Assembly (NCBI GenBank): GCA_019843655.1
Contig: JACDQD010000003.1
Location: forward strand, 13,766,925 to 13,830,924
Length of the DNA: 64,000 nucleotides
Source of the DNA: Lethocerus indicus
Lineage: Eukaryota > Arthropoda > Insecta > Hemiptera > Belostomatidae
Direction of reading: 5' to 3'
Positions within the stretch are counted from its first letter, which is position 1; each line of letters opens with the position of its first letter. The notes under the pieces were generated by a model that did no database searches, had not been told where the DNA came from, and saw only the letters and a program-made list of their open reading frames with translations. Positions 13,258-24,256 of the stretch are shown one piece after another. The translations under genes were made by a program, and so were the position numbers.

Positions 13258-14859
13258 CAGCCGGGAAGATACAAACCCTTGGAAGGGACCTACCCTTTTG
13301 AAAGTGACATTTATGTCAGTCATGACCGCATAATGCTAAACCACTGTGCGAATAGGAAATGTTTGAAGTCAAATGTGATATGTTTACGAGGATGGGGGAT
13401 ATTTTTCGAAAAGCGAACTTTCGACGGGTGACTATATTATTTTGTTGTTAAAAGTGAAAAATGAGAACGAGAGAAAATCTTAATTAGTCCATCAACGCAG
13501 GAAAACACAGTGCATGTTCCTTCATAAAGTAAATTTACTGTTTGCACTTGAAGACTTGATAATGAGCTAGGGGCGCGGGACTTTCCACTACCCCAAAACC
13601 GTTAATGATCAATTAAGTATTACTTTCTGGTAAGTTGAAGTCCTAATATAGTACAGAAGGATTTGATCATAATTCGCATGAAAACATTTGCGGGAAAAGT
13701 AGGCAGGTCTAAATATTGAATCGTTTTGTCAAGCATCACAATCTAATTTAGCAGGGGGATGAGCTAATGTGTAAAATAACATTTAATAATTACCATTTAC
13801 TATGCCACTACTAAATCCTTAGCCTTGCCTTATATATGCATAAATATGTTGTTGAAATATTGGTACTGATAATACTAATAATAATACTAATATTACTGAT
13901 AATTCTGATAAAACTAATAATAATAAGCAGATTGACATCAGTTTGCTTCCGACCAAAAAATTAAATATTCTCTCGGAGATAAAGAAACACGGTCTTGTAT
14001 TTCTGGAGCTTTTTTATTTCCCGGGAGGAGCCACAATCGAATCGCCTCCCTCTAATATATACGGCCCCCCCTCACACCCAGCCATGACTAGGGCCGATAG
14101 TCGTAAATTTTGTCGCCGATAGCGAGGAGTTCTTTGATATTTCCGATCCATTGGGCCGGAGTTTACGTTTTTAGTCGGCGGTTTTAGACGCTTTTAAGCG
14201 GGCGGCAACCGGAGGAGGAGGTGGGGCGGGAATTTATAAGTGATTTATTTGTCTCACGTAACGTGGAAAGGCATAAATCACCGGCGAACAAACGCCAGAC
14301 GATACCGATTTGACGTCACTCGTCCCCAGACCATTAATAATAACAACGGACTGGCACAGAACTCCGATCAATAACTTTCGACAAGGCAGGAATTTTAAAC
14401 CAACAGTGGGAGAGAAAAAATAGATATTTAATAAACCCCCCGACTTCATTCGGGCTTGTTACACAACTCGGGTGGTACTTTATGCGGAAGGTGGATGGGA
14501 AGGTTTGAGAATAAAAGCGGGAAAGAGCGGATACGAAGGCGGCTGTCGAGCAAATGTAAATTCCATCCACCCTCCAACGTTCGAAAGGCCCCGGCGGTGA
14601 GTACTACAGCCCGAGTTTTACGCCCGGTATAAAGACGGGATGAAAAAAAAATATGAAACCATCGTTGAAGACGTAAATATTTAGGACACGAAGGTAAACT
14701 GAAAATTTTCACTTTCGTATTCTTATTCTTTCATTTTTGTATTGGAAGCGTTTTTCTATTGATTTATGAATTAGGAAATATGTTGTAATAACACCAGTTA
14801 CAGGGGATGAACGTATTCATCCATAGGTTATTAATGCTCGTCCTGAGAGTATTCTGAGT

Positions 14860-14896
14860 TTCAGTAAACTGAGTAAACTGAGGTTCAGTAAATTTT
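14860..14896. repeat. Short tandem and inverted repeats (AGTAAACTG motif)
   Basis: The motif CAGTAAACTGAG is repeated in tandem (AGTAAACTGAGTAAACTGAG), and TTCAGTAAA occurs on both sides. It is small, locally duplicated, and of no evident function. Confidence 0.7.
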
Positions 14897-15771
14897 TCTT
14901 TCACCTGTTTGTACGCCGCAAGACTGGCTGGTGAATTGTCAGCAATGTCATTTCCCAGGCAGTAACAGGAGCAATTTATGTCAAGCTGGCTCCACGTGGG
15001 ACGTTTTCACTTACCTTCACGTTAGAAATTCCCACTTCTGTGCCAAGTTGAAAGTTTTGCGATTTAGGTTTGTTGCTTGTCCAAAAGACGTATTATTTTA
15101 CGCCTACTACGGGTTTTACTTAATTATTTTTACAACTAAACTGGGGCATTAGATTTTGCTATACCCGTAACTGAATGATAGGCTCTCCAAAGAGAATTGC
15201 CCCAGATTCGAATACCGACCGGGTGCGACTAAATATAGTCCGAAAATTGAGTTATCGGCACAAAAGGATCATTTCCTATAGGGGTGAGTCATCCATTGGA
15301 GTAGGATCCGTGTATGCCGGCGAAATGAAGAGATAGGGAGGGGTTAGGGCCAAACTAAAAAGGCGGGTCACTGAGCGATATATCCTTTCTGTTTGCCGCT
15401 TACAAAGTGCTTTCAAATGTTCTCTAAGGTCGGCTGATCCCATATGCGGAGGAGCTCTCCGCCCCATTACCAAAGGGTCCGTCCGTTCTTCCACCGAGCG
15501 GTCTTTCTCCAGTAGATCAAATATTTGGCAACTTCTCCACCGCAGTATATACCCAATATGGGTGTATTGAATTTAAAGAAATATACGTCACGACTATTTC
15601 AATACGGGGAATGAGCATAAAATGAATGTGGCATAAACTTAATAATAATGAAGGTGATGAGGGGAGTGCAGTGGCTCAAATAATTTTGTGGTATAAATAA
15701 ATAATGATGCCCACATAATAATAATGATGTACACATTAATGTCTCATGAGAGACAATTGGATCGGAGGATA

Positions 15772-15790
15772 GTGTGTGTGTGTGTGTGTG
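15772..15790. repeat. (GT)n microsatellite, 19 nt
   Basis: A short pure GT tract. Confidence 0.9.
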
Positions 15791-18700
15791 AAATTTTTGG
15801 GAAAAAATAAAGAAAAAACAATTTAATTTTAACTGCACATTCGGTATTAAAGTCAGTTCTTACGATATGTTTTTGCATAGAGCGATAAGTGATAAAAGAA
15901 GGGGGAGGTTCTTGGACCGCATTTCGGATAGTTCCCTTGAGGCGGGAACCACCGCGGACAAGGTTTTTAATGTGACCCGACGGCCCACCGTTTTCAGGGC
16001 CCCGCTCAGTATGCATAACTGGGTACCAGGCTCGGTTTCGAGGTTTATCAGAAATACATAAGTGATCAGAAGAGGTGGGCCCATCGCCGGGACGGGGCCC
16101 CATGAATATTAGAGGGGTGAGCGGAGGGGGGCACAAAACGGGCGGTAACCTACCAGTTATTTCTCTAAATCCGCGTAGACGGAGAGATAGAAGGGAGGCC
16201 GCCCAGCCATCGACTCCGAATATCAATACTGGAGCGTAACGTGCACCGCCTACCGCATTGGGATTAAATTCCTCGGCGCACCAACCGCAGTTGAATTCCG
16301 CCCCTAAACGCCCACGTTACTACACGTACACTTACTTTCCCCCTCCTATAATACGCGGGAATCCGCCGAAATATAGAGATTTTAAAATTGGCATAAGATC
16401 GGTACAATAATATGCACCTCTTCTAATTGGCTCAAGTATAAGCATTCTTGCTATTATTCCTTTAAATTTGGACCTACTATAACAATCCGTCTGGAGGATT
16501 GTTTACTTCATACACATTTTGTCCGTATAGTACAGAATCTGTCCCGGAATACATAATAGAATATATTAAATAATACAATAAAGAAAATATGGGTAGTAGA
16601 GAAAACGTGTAACTGAAACACACTCAACCCCGATACACAAAACGTCTCGCAGAGTAGAGTTTATCGCATTTGTTTACCTAAATGAATTTAAAAATGTAGT
16701 TACATTTATCGAAGGATATAAAAAAAACAGCCCGTAAAAAAAGCCCAGAACGATTCTATCTCCATTGTTAATAAATCTTTAAAAAAATAACTTGTTTTAG
16801 AAGTATTGTAGAATTATTACCTCCTTAATATATTACCAAATAAATTATTTCTCCTTAATTATACCACAGTTTTTCCTTAATTTAACGTAATCATGTCATA
16901 TGTTCTATAATAAACATCCTTAATTATATCATTCATAATCGAATGTACTAATCCACTCTGCAGATAAAGAGTAGTGAACGCGTTTCGGAACGCTTGTAAG
17001 TACTGCAACTAATAGATTACAGACCTTAAACTGACTAGGACTAGTAAACCGATATAGCATGATTTATGAACTGAATTTCTGGCCTGTGGTTCCGTACTTC
17101 TGCGTTCATAAACCAATTAGACTGGGCCTGGAAAAAAAAAATTAAACGAGGGGAAAAAAACAACCGGTGGTCGAAAAGCAGAGGGAAATAATTTAAAGGC
17201 CTTATAATTGGGGATTGGGGGAGATTTAGTGTGTGTGGGTGGGACCGGGCAGCGGGCACCGGGAGCTGGCGGAGGCGGTGCTCGGCTTCAGACCAATTAT
17301 TATTTAAGTTATGGATTCCTGCCAAATTAGATAGGAAGCCCGCCCCACACACATCCGCGCACAATTGTGAACCGCTCTCCCGCCGGCTCAATCTTCAGAC
17401 CGCTGGGCCCGGGGCCTAATTAATGCCGAAATGCGCCGACGAGGGAAGGGGGAGGTATCCAAATAACGCGTACGGGATTAAATACGACTCGAATCCCCTA
17501 AGCGAGGGAGGTCTCCTTCCCCCACCACACAAGACAATAAAGTTCTATTCGCCCTAATAGAAATCTTCTCAAAGTGAAATTGCGGCTCAAACTCAAAGCT
17601 GGTTGAAGGGGTTGCCATTCCGCCATTCCTAGTAAGGACGAATAATTGGAGAATTAAATGTCGTTTCGAATGACTAGTGGTAAGGAAGAGTTGGAGAGGA
17701 AAACTGTGGTAGATTGGAATTAATTTTAAATTTTATTTATTGACCCAATACCTCAGTATATGTGATGGGAAGACACTCACTGTTACCTCACGTCATTTAT
17801 TTAAAAATTCGTGAAAAACCCTTAATTGCTAATAACACCGGCGAACAGCCTTATGAATATGCAATTATTAAGTATTTATGTTTTAACGACACTATACACA
17901 AACACTGTCGAGGCCCTTCATTAAAGTAAATTTCTTATCTGTAATTTTAAATAAAGAGATACATAGATATATAGTTGAAATGTAAGATCAGAGATAAAAT
18001 TACTTATATCAACCGACAATTATACTCTCAACTTATCTTGCAATTATACATATTTGCAATAGCGTGTTGATATTTCGAGTATAAAGGTGACATAGCATTA
18101 GTAATATGATTAGGTTGATCGCTTTCTGCTATACTAAGTATTGACAAAATAAAACAAATATAAAATAGATTTATAACCATCAAAATTTGTAGTACATTTA
18201 GGATAAAAGTTTAAAAGTTTCACTGCTTCGCTGATATATTTTCAAGCGGAAGTTTTGAACTCCTTCTCCTAACCCGGCTTAAATATTACCACGGTATTTG
18301 TTTCAGAGTTGGTTAGGGAAGTAGTCTTTTGAAAAAGCCAAGATAGAAGGGACAAGGTTTGAAGTCGATTAAACAATAACAATGCTCTTTAGTTCCTTAA
18401 AAGTAAATTTAATTGTAGAAGTCGAAGTGGGATGGATTAGTAAGTGGAGAGGGTGGCATTAAATGGAAGGGGCTCGTATTTCAAATGGGCGGTTTTGTTT
18501 CAGACTTCTTTTGTATTCGGCTGAATATCGGTGCCCTCTCTCTACACAACTTCTCCAATGCTCTGGAAACGCGATACGCTCGGAAAATGTTCTCAGTCAC
18601 AAGGGAACAAATTGTATGCATTATATTTTTAGTTCTTTTAACATAGTAAGAATTTAACTGTCGAATTAATTTGTTTATTCGGTTATGCTTCAATAATTTC

Positions 18701-19637
18701 GAGACCACAGGTAGATCATAGGACGGGTAGAGTTCACATTAAAAAATTCTTATAGCCGAAATGTGTGTTTCATTTGTTTCCTTCCGTCAACAATATCTAC
18801 CGAATTTTAATGATCAGCCATAACAACTAACAATACATAATTGAAATTAATGTACATTTCGCCTGACACAATAAAATTAATAACTTAATATAATCATAAT
18901 TTAACTACAAGGTATTAGTTAATTTAGATAATAGCCATTTCAAAGTAACACACATTCACATTAATTCACTTCGTTGGTAGCCGACAGAGGCGTGTACCCC
19001 AGTATATCTCTAACAAATATAACGCAAAATAATCAAGTAGAGCATGACGATCTCAGGGGTTAATACGTGCTGTTGTTCTGGCAGTTTTTTTTTACTATTC
19101 CACGTATTATCGGTATTGTATCTTTGAAGGATATACATATATGTATATATACTTCATTTATTGTCTTCATTCCTATTCTCCATTATTCTATTTAAAACCA
19201 TCGGTGCTCAAGAAATTAATGGCATTACCCCAAGGTTTGAAGTGTTAATCTTCCTGATACTAGAACACTCGGGAGTACAGAATGCGTTAATTGAAATTCA
19301 CATTTTATACCAATATCGGCGTAAAATAAACCCCCGCAGACGCCTGGGTTTAGCCATCTCCCTCGCCCCTATTCTATTATAATGTTTAAAAGGACAAGGA
19401 CAACGCATATTTCAGTGTTGTAATTCAGTGATGAAACCCCCGTCGAGACCCATTCATATAATATGAAAACATGTGATTCAATTAATAACCATGAAATACA
19501 TAGTGTGGAAAAGGTGACCCTGATGTGCTCTCGGTTTAATCGCCGACCGGAACCTGTATGTACCTAGCAGCAAGCATCGGACCGAATGTTAATCAGTGAT
19601 GGTTGTGCGGCGGGGTGCAATACCGAATGGGATGAGA

Positions 19638-19657
19638 AACCCCCGGGCTCGGGGGTT
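19638..19657. repeat. Hairpin, 7-bp stem, 6-nt loop
   Basis: AACCCCC and GGGGGTT enclose GGGCTC, inside a GC-rich islet that also holds an unassigned frame beginning at 19598. Confidence 0.8.
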
Positions 19658-19994
19658 GGGCCACGTTAAAGGCGTTTACTCGGCTGAACGGCTCAAAGTG
19701 GGCACCAAAACTTCGGGAGTAGTTTGGAACCGGATGACTACAGGATTAGGCCCAAACATTATCCCTCTTCAGGTGTAGCCCAAATCCGACGGGCCGTGTC
19801 TCCTTGTATATACAAACAGACATTAAACCCTTATTCCTATCAACCATGTATGCCAGAGCATTTGCATTCAAGCATGCTTTTAGGTGTCCCCTAACCTACT
19901 AATTACCGTTTAACAAAGTTTCATAATTCCTGAATATACATAATATATTTTAGTTCAGAGGTAAAGGTTAGTATGAGAATTTATCAGAATAGAA

Positions 19995-19996
<2 letters not shown>

Positions 19997-20049
<53 letters not shown>
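19997..20049. repeat. (TA)n microsatellite, 53 nt
   Basis: This is an uninterrupted alternating TA tract, the longest in the window, with a short imperfect tail (GTATATAAATA) after it. Confidence 0.97.
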
Positions 20050-20056
<7 letters not shown>

Positions 20057-20389
20057 AATAGTACCGATGTTTCCGAACAAGAGACAAAATACAAATATAA
20101 ATGATAGTACGCTTATTGTCTCATATGCCGTTACATATGAGATTGATAGTAGTATATTAGGACAGAGTTGTGGTTAGGGAGATAAGCCACAAAATTCTGA
20201 AGATCTACGCGCCCTAATATAATTAATATTAATTAAGTTTATTCAATGTCCCTGCTTTCTCCGTCAATGCAATGTACGATAATAGAGATGAAAGCTGGCA
20301 ATTATGGTATTCAGTTAATTAGGTTGCCCAGACATAACGGTGTTATTAATAAGTAAACCCCATTCCGGCAAGTGGACGACGACCTTCCG

Positions 20390-20409
20390 GGCTTTCATGC
20401 ATGAAAGCC
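20390..20409. repeat. 20-bp perfect palindrome
   Basis: GGCTTTCATGCATGAAAGCC is perfectly self-complementary. Its minus strand, extended by three bases, shares 16 nt (GTCGGCTTTCATGCAT) with 7447-7462. Confidence 0.92.
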
Positions 20410-23400
20410 GACCGTATCGCTCGACCGATCTATTTGATTCCAGAAGGAACCTTCGGTGAATAAGAATGGGCGCGGTTAGGTATGAAAATGTGCGTCAATT
20501 AAGTAGGTAGAGTTAATGGCTGTTCAGATTGCCTATTGAGTGCGTCACTCACGCCAGTAATTGGTTGCCACAGTGGGCAACATTTCATGCAGCATTTCAT
20601 AATTGTTCTTGATAATAGAGAGGTACACCATGACAAACTGCTTTAGAACTATTACAAATTCTATTATAATATAATATAATTATAACAATAACAGAAAAAT
20701 AGTTTTTTGTGTAGTAATTCAATTTAGTTAATGTAGAGTACGATACGATATAATTCAACAATAGTTACAACTCAAATTTCGCATATAATTATTCTAAATA
20801 ATTAACATAATTCCTCTTACAAATAAGTTCTTTTTGGTACTACATAAATGCAGTTTCAGACACCGTCTAATGAATAACTAATATTGGTAGGCGTCTGGAC
20901 TATATCGAAAGGACATCTGTCCTCAGAATAACACACGCTTTGATAATCGCATAATCAATCCAAAACCTAAACGAATTAGCCCATAAACAGCTTCTAAATT
21001 TTTCGTATATTCCATTAAAGGTGCATAGAGTAGGGCCCAAATATGCATTCGGAATTATTCCACCCGCCATTGTACTTCCTCCCTTTGTAATTAACGTAAA
21101 CTGACCTGCATTCACGTATGTGCTGTTGGAAATAATTAATCCGTGAAGTGGGCAATGTCAACATTATTCTGACGTTAATTTACTAGAGTGAAACGCATTT
21201 TACATTCCATGTAATATATAATGCTTTAATCACCGTTTAATTCCCCACAGTTAATATATTGTATTTCCATACTAACCAGGGATGTTTTATATTCCTGGTA
21301 TGTTATTCATACAGAGTAATGGTGCAAATGTATAAACCCTTTAAAGGGATATAAAAATAGTTTGTTAAATACATGTTGTAATAGGTTTACCCTGTTTTCG
21401 TAACTGTCTAACTTTGATCTAAGGTATTTGTGAGTGTGAGAGGTTTGCTGGAGTTTTGAACATAACTTGTGCACTTCTCTGTCCACACTAGCCTATTTGT
21501 TCGTACAAACTGGCCGTGGAACACACTAACATTTGTTAGTGACAGTGCTGACAGAATACCTCGTTTGCAGCCCTACCGAGCTTACTATACGGTATAATTA
21601 ATGGAATACCGCTGACATGGGCGAAATCGGTCTTAGGACCGTAGCGAGAGGAGTTAGAAAATAGGACAACCATGTTGATAATAAATTAATTTCGTTACTT
21701 AATTCGGCAATTCATCCAAACAATGAAAAGAAGCGGCACAAAAAGAATAATGAGACGTAAAGTCCAGAGGTTCCTTTTTTTATTGAGAAAAAATGCCCCT
21801 GGCTTATGTGACACCATTTAATGAAACAGCGTTTTTATAAGAAATCGTTTTTAATAACGAAGGAAAAATATGTCTTTCGTCTTGTTATCGTGACACCACA
21901 GAATGGTGAGAAAAGTTGATGAGCGAAGGAACTGAGAGACGGTCGTAAAGAAAATGAGTAACTAGAAAAGGGATATTTAAGTAAATATTGAAGAAAGAAA
22001 CCAAAAATACTGACCGAAGTAATGGGGTCTAATAAAAAAGTGCCTAACCTATTTGCTAGGCGTCACTTTCACGACAAGGTAACATTAAAGCAGTTATTTG
22101 AACCATATAAAAGATATAAGTAGTATAAGACATACAAGATTTATTTATTCTATCACAATTAACCATACTGATTTTATTTCTAATAAAACAAATATTAGGA
22201 TATTCATTAATTTAATGTGTCAATTCCCCCTAGAATACCAATTGCAACATACTACGGGTAATTTATTTTCTTTAAAAGAGCTGGAGATTGTCTACAAATG
22301 TGCGTTTTACCAGATTTTTCATCATCTTATGATGAGAAAAAATACTTTCTTCGATGTAATAAATTAAAACTCGTCGAATATTTATTATTCAACATTACCA
22401 ACTTATTTTAGATAACCAGGGCGCGTTAGTCTCTGTATTTATGATAGCCCAAGATACCCACACAGTTTTAAGGGACAGTTTGTTGACTGTAACTGGACCA
22501 AACTGAGATAGAGGGGAATAAACGTGGGGCCGGTCCGTACGCCGAATTTATTTCTATGCGGGCATTAGCGGGTCCACATTAAATTCAACGAATATCTCCT
22601 AATTAAAGTCGAGTTAGCCAATCAAAACTGGATCGGTGCCCCGGCGGCGCTATTAGTTGTCCCATCTGGAACACTATTGGGCCCAGTCATTAACCCTCCG
22701 GGCCTCTGTTAAACCGTCCCCGAGTCCCATTATACCTACGCGGCTTCCTATTAGTGCTTCGCTGTACACAAATGCTCCCCCCATCACTGTTACCCTACAA
22801 CTTGGGGTAGTAGGGGGGCGGGGGTCAAACATATCGGCAATCGGTTCTTGAACAAACTGAAACGAGATGTCCAACGCGTTGGATTTTATAGAGCAAATTC
22901 GAGAAAGTCATCCGATTCATAGAAATAACTTCGATTCACTCTTTCTAAGTTCTACAACGAGATACATGCGTTATACTATACAGTCCTGTGTAACGCAGAA
23001 TATATAATTAATCCTAAGACTCGAGCATGAAACATAGTAGTCAACACGAACGTTCGCCTCTAACCTCCGCTTAGACTGTGTTGGAGTATGGCGAGTGCAA
23101 TTAATTTATAATCGGTAGTAACCATACTGTAGTTTGAATTGTGTTCCGATTTCGTCGCAGGGCAATTAGAAGGGAATCAGATTGGGGCTAGTGGCAAAGC
23201 CGTGTTTCTCGACTGGGTGCCCGCGGACTCGATAAGAAGGGTTTCGCGTGCCTCCCGGCAGTTGTTGACGATTGATGCCGACCGTTAGGCGGGCTAAAAA
23301 TTGAATAAAACCAGACCGCGTGTGTAAGAAAGACGTGGCTTTGGCGACCTGACAAATAGTGGATTTGCGTGGCCGGCCTCTGACTTGTTGCGGCCCTCTC

Positions 23401-24056
23401 ATCGTCCCGCGTCTCAGCCCTCGCCCGCCACACACGTCCCCTAAATTAACCCACGATGTTCGCCCCTCACGCAATACTCCACAAATATAAATGCCAACGC
23501 GTCAACGAGAATTGTTACTCCGGTCGGTTTACACTAAATACCCTGTAAAAGTATAGTTGCCAACTGCAGAATACAAGTTAACCTGTTACGTTCCCGCCAG
23601 AGTGTAACTGCTACTTGCTAAAAATGTACTTACTGCCGCCTATCAGCCTCAGACATTTGTAGAGTTCGCATGTTGAGCTCATCTGAAATGCAGTTCTATG
23701 CCTTTCCATGCAGTGTTAACTTTAATATTACTCAAGGTAATAAGTATTAAAAGCATCTCAAGTCGAAACTAGGTGACAAAGTTTAAGCATATATCATTAT
23801 TGATACTATTGATAAATAATTTAGTAATTTCTAATGATTTATTTGTAAATATATTCTTAAACTAAATACTCTTAGATATTATGCAATGTCTGAACCAATA
23901 TTTTTTGAACTCCCTATTTTGGTAACAAGAAGGAGAGGAATGCTGTTTAATGATAAAACCGGAAAAATTCAACATCCAATATTTCCTCCCACGTTTCAAA
24001 TGTACGCCTCCGGATAACAATTATAACGATACAATATAGGTGTGATTGGGCCCTAC

Positions 24057-24126
24057 CTTGTATGATGGTGGCGGCGACGACGGCAAGGGACAAGAGAGCG
24101 AGTGAGGTCCACAGGTGGAGAACCAT
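24057..24126 (-). CDS. Coding part of the signal-peptide exon (partial)
   Basis: This is the translated part of the exon described for 24057-24256: 23 complete codons plus one base. The third codon positions are mostly C or G (CTC, CAC, CTG, ACC, GTC, GCC), unlike the AT-rich DNA around it, which supports real coding use. The frame must be continued by an exon beginning with two bases that complete a G-starting codon. Confidence 0.68.
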
Positions 24127-24256
24127 CTTCGCTTAAGAACCGGTCCCAATTTTTCAGGCAGCCATATCTACTTGTAGTCAGGTTTAGGTTTAGCACCGTC
24201 TGGGTACCGCCTCTCCTCCATTCCCCCCACAAGGTATAACCGAGTGTCCACCAGAC
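24057..24256 (-). CDS. 5' exon of a secreted or membrane protein: 5' UTR plus signal peptide
   Basis: Read on the minus strand, a pyrimidine-rich tract (TTCTTCTTCTTCTTTCTGG) ending in TTTCAG puts an acceptor just before 24256. The exon runs 130 nt as 5' UTR and then opens at an ATG at 24126-24124. The start context is AAG-ATG-G (A at -3, G at +4), and an in-frame TAA lies 9 nt upstream, so this ATG is the true start if the exon is coding. The 23 codons begin MVLHLWTSLALLSLAVVAA: a short n-region, a hydrophobic Leu/Ala/Val core and small residues near a possible cleavage site, which is a textbook signal peptide. The exon ends CAAG|GTAGGG, a good donor, and splits a codon after its first base (phase 1), as is common after signal-peptide exons of extracellular multi-domain proteins. 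An acceptor upstream means at least one non-coding 5' exon lies above 24256. The next coding exon should lie below 24057; I did not find it. Product identity unknown. Confidence 0.72.

Larger units (their letters stand above)
9901..17040. other. Non-coding stretch with CpG-rich islets
   Basis: GC-rich islets at about 10560-11110, 12180-12640, 14000-14240 and 15880-16350 alternate with AT-rich DNA. The (CA)n and (GT)n tracts are here. Several overlapping open frames on both strands follow the islets because GC-rich DNA has few stops. None shows a domain. Confidence 0.5.
17041..24056. other. Non-coding stretch, probably intron of the signal-peptide gene
   Basis: If the exon at 24057-24256 is real, this DNA belongs to its downstream intron. 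Islets lie at about 17210-17530, 19560-19790 and 22490-22870. Acceptor-like sites on the minus strand at 17128 and 22857 open phase-0 frames, which do not fit the phase-1 donor of the exon, so I do not call them exons. Confidence 0.45.

Noticed and set aside
14311..14318. Perfect CRE octamer TGACGTCA, also at 42251-42258
   Set aside because: Two copies of an 8-bp palindrome in 64 kb are close to random expectation.
15013..15100. Minus-strand frame ending GTGAAG|GTAAGTG
   Set aside because: The frame is open for only about 24 codons, and I found no acceptor or start before its upstream stop.
15744..16226. 160-codon minus-strand frame
   Set aside because: It follows a CpG-rich islet where stops are rare, overlaps frames on both strands and includes the translated (GT)n tract. 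No domain.
19598..19779. 60-codon frame (MVVRRGAIPNGMRN) ending near CAG|GTGTAG
   Set aside because: Poor start context, weak donor, and the stop is inside the would-be donor. More likely an islet than an exon.
22674..22856. Minus-strand frame after TCTCGTTTCAG, 1.2 kb below the signal exon
   Set aside because: Its open phase is 0, while the signal exon needs a phase-1 partner. In phase 1 it stops after ten codons.
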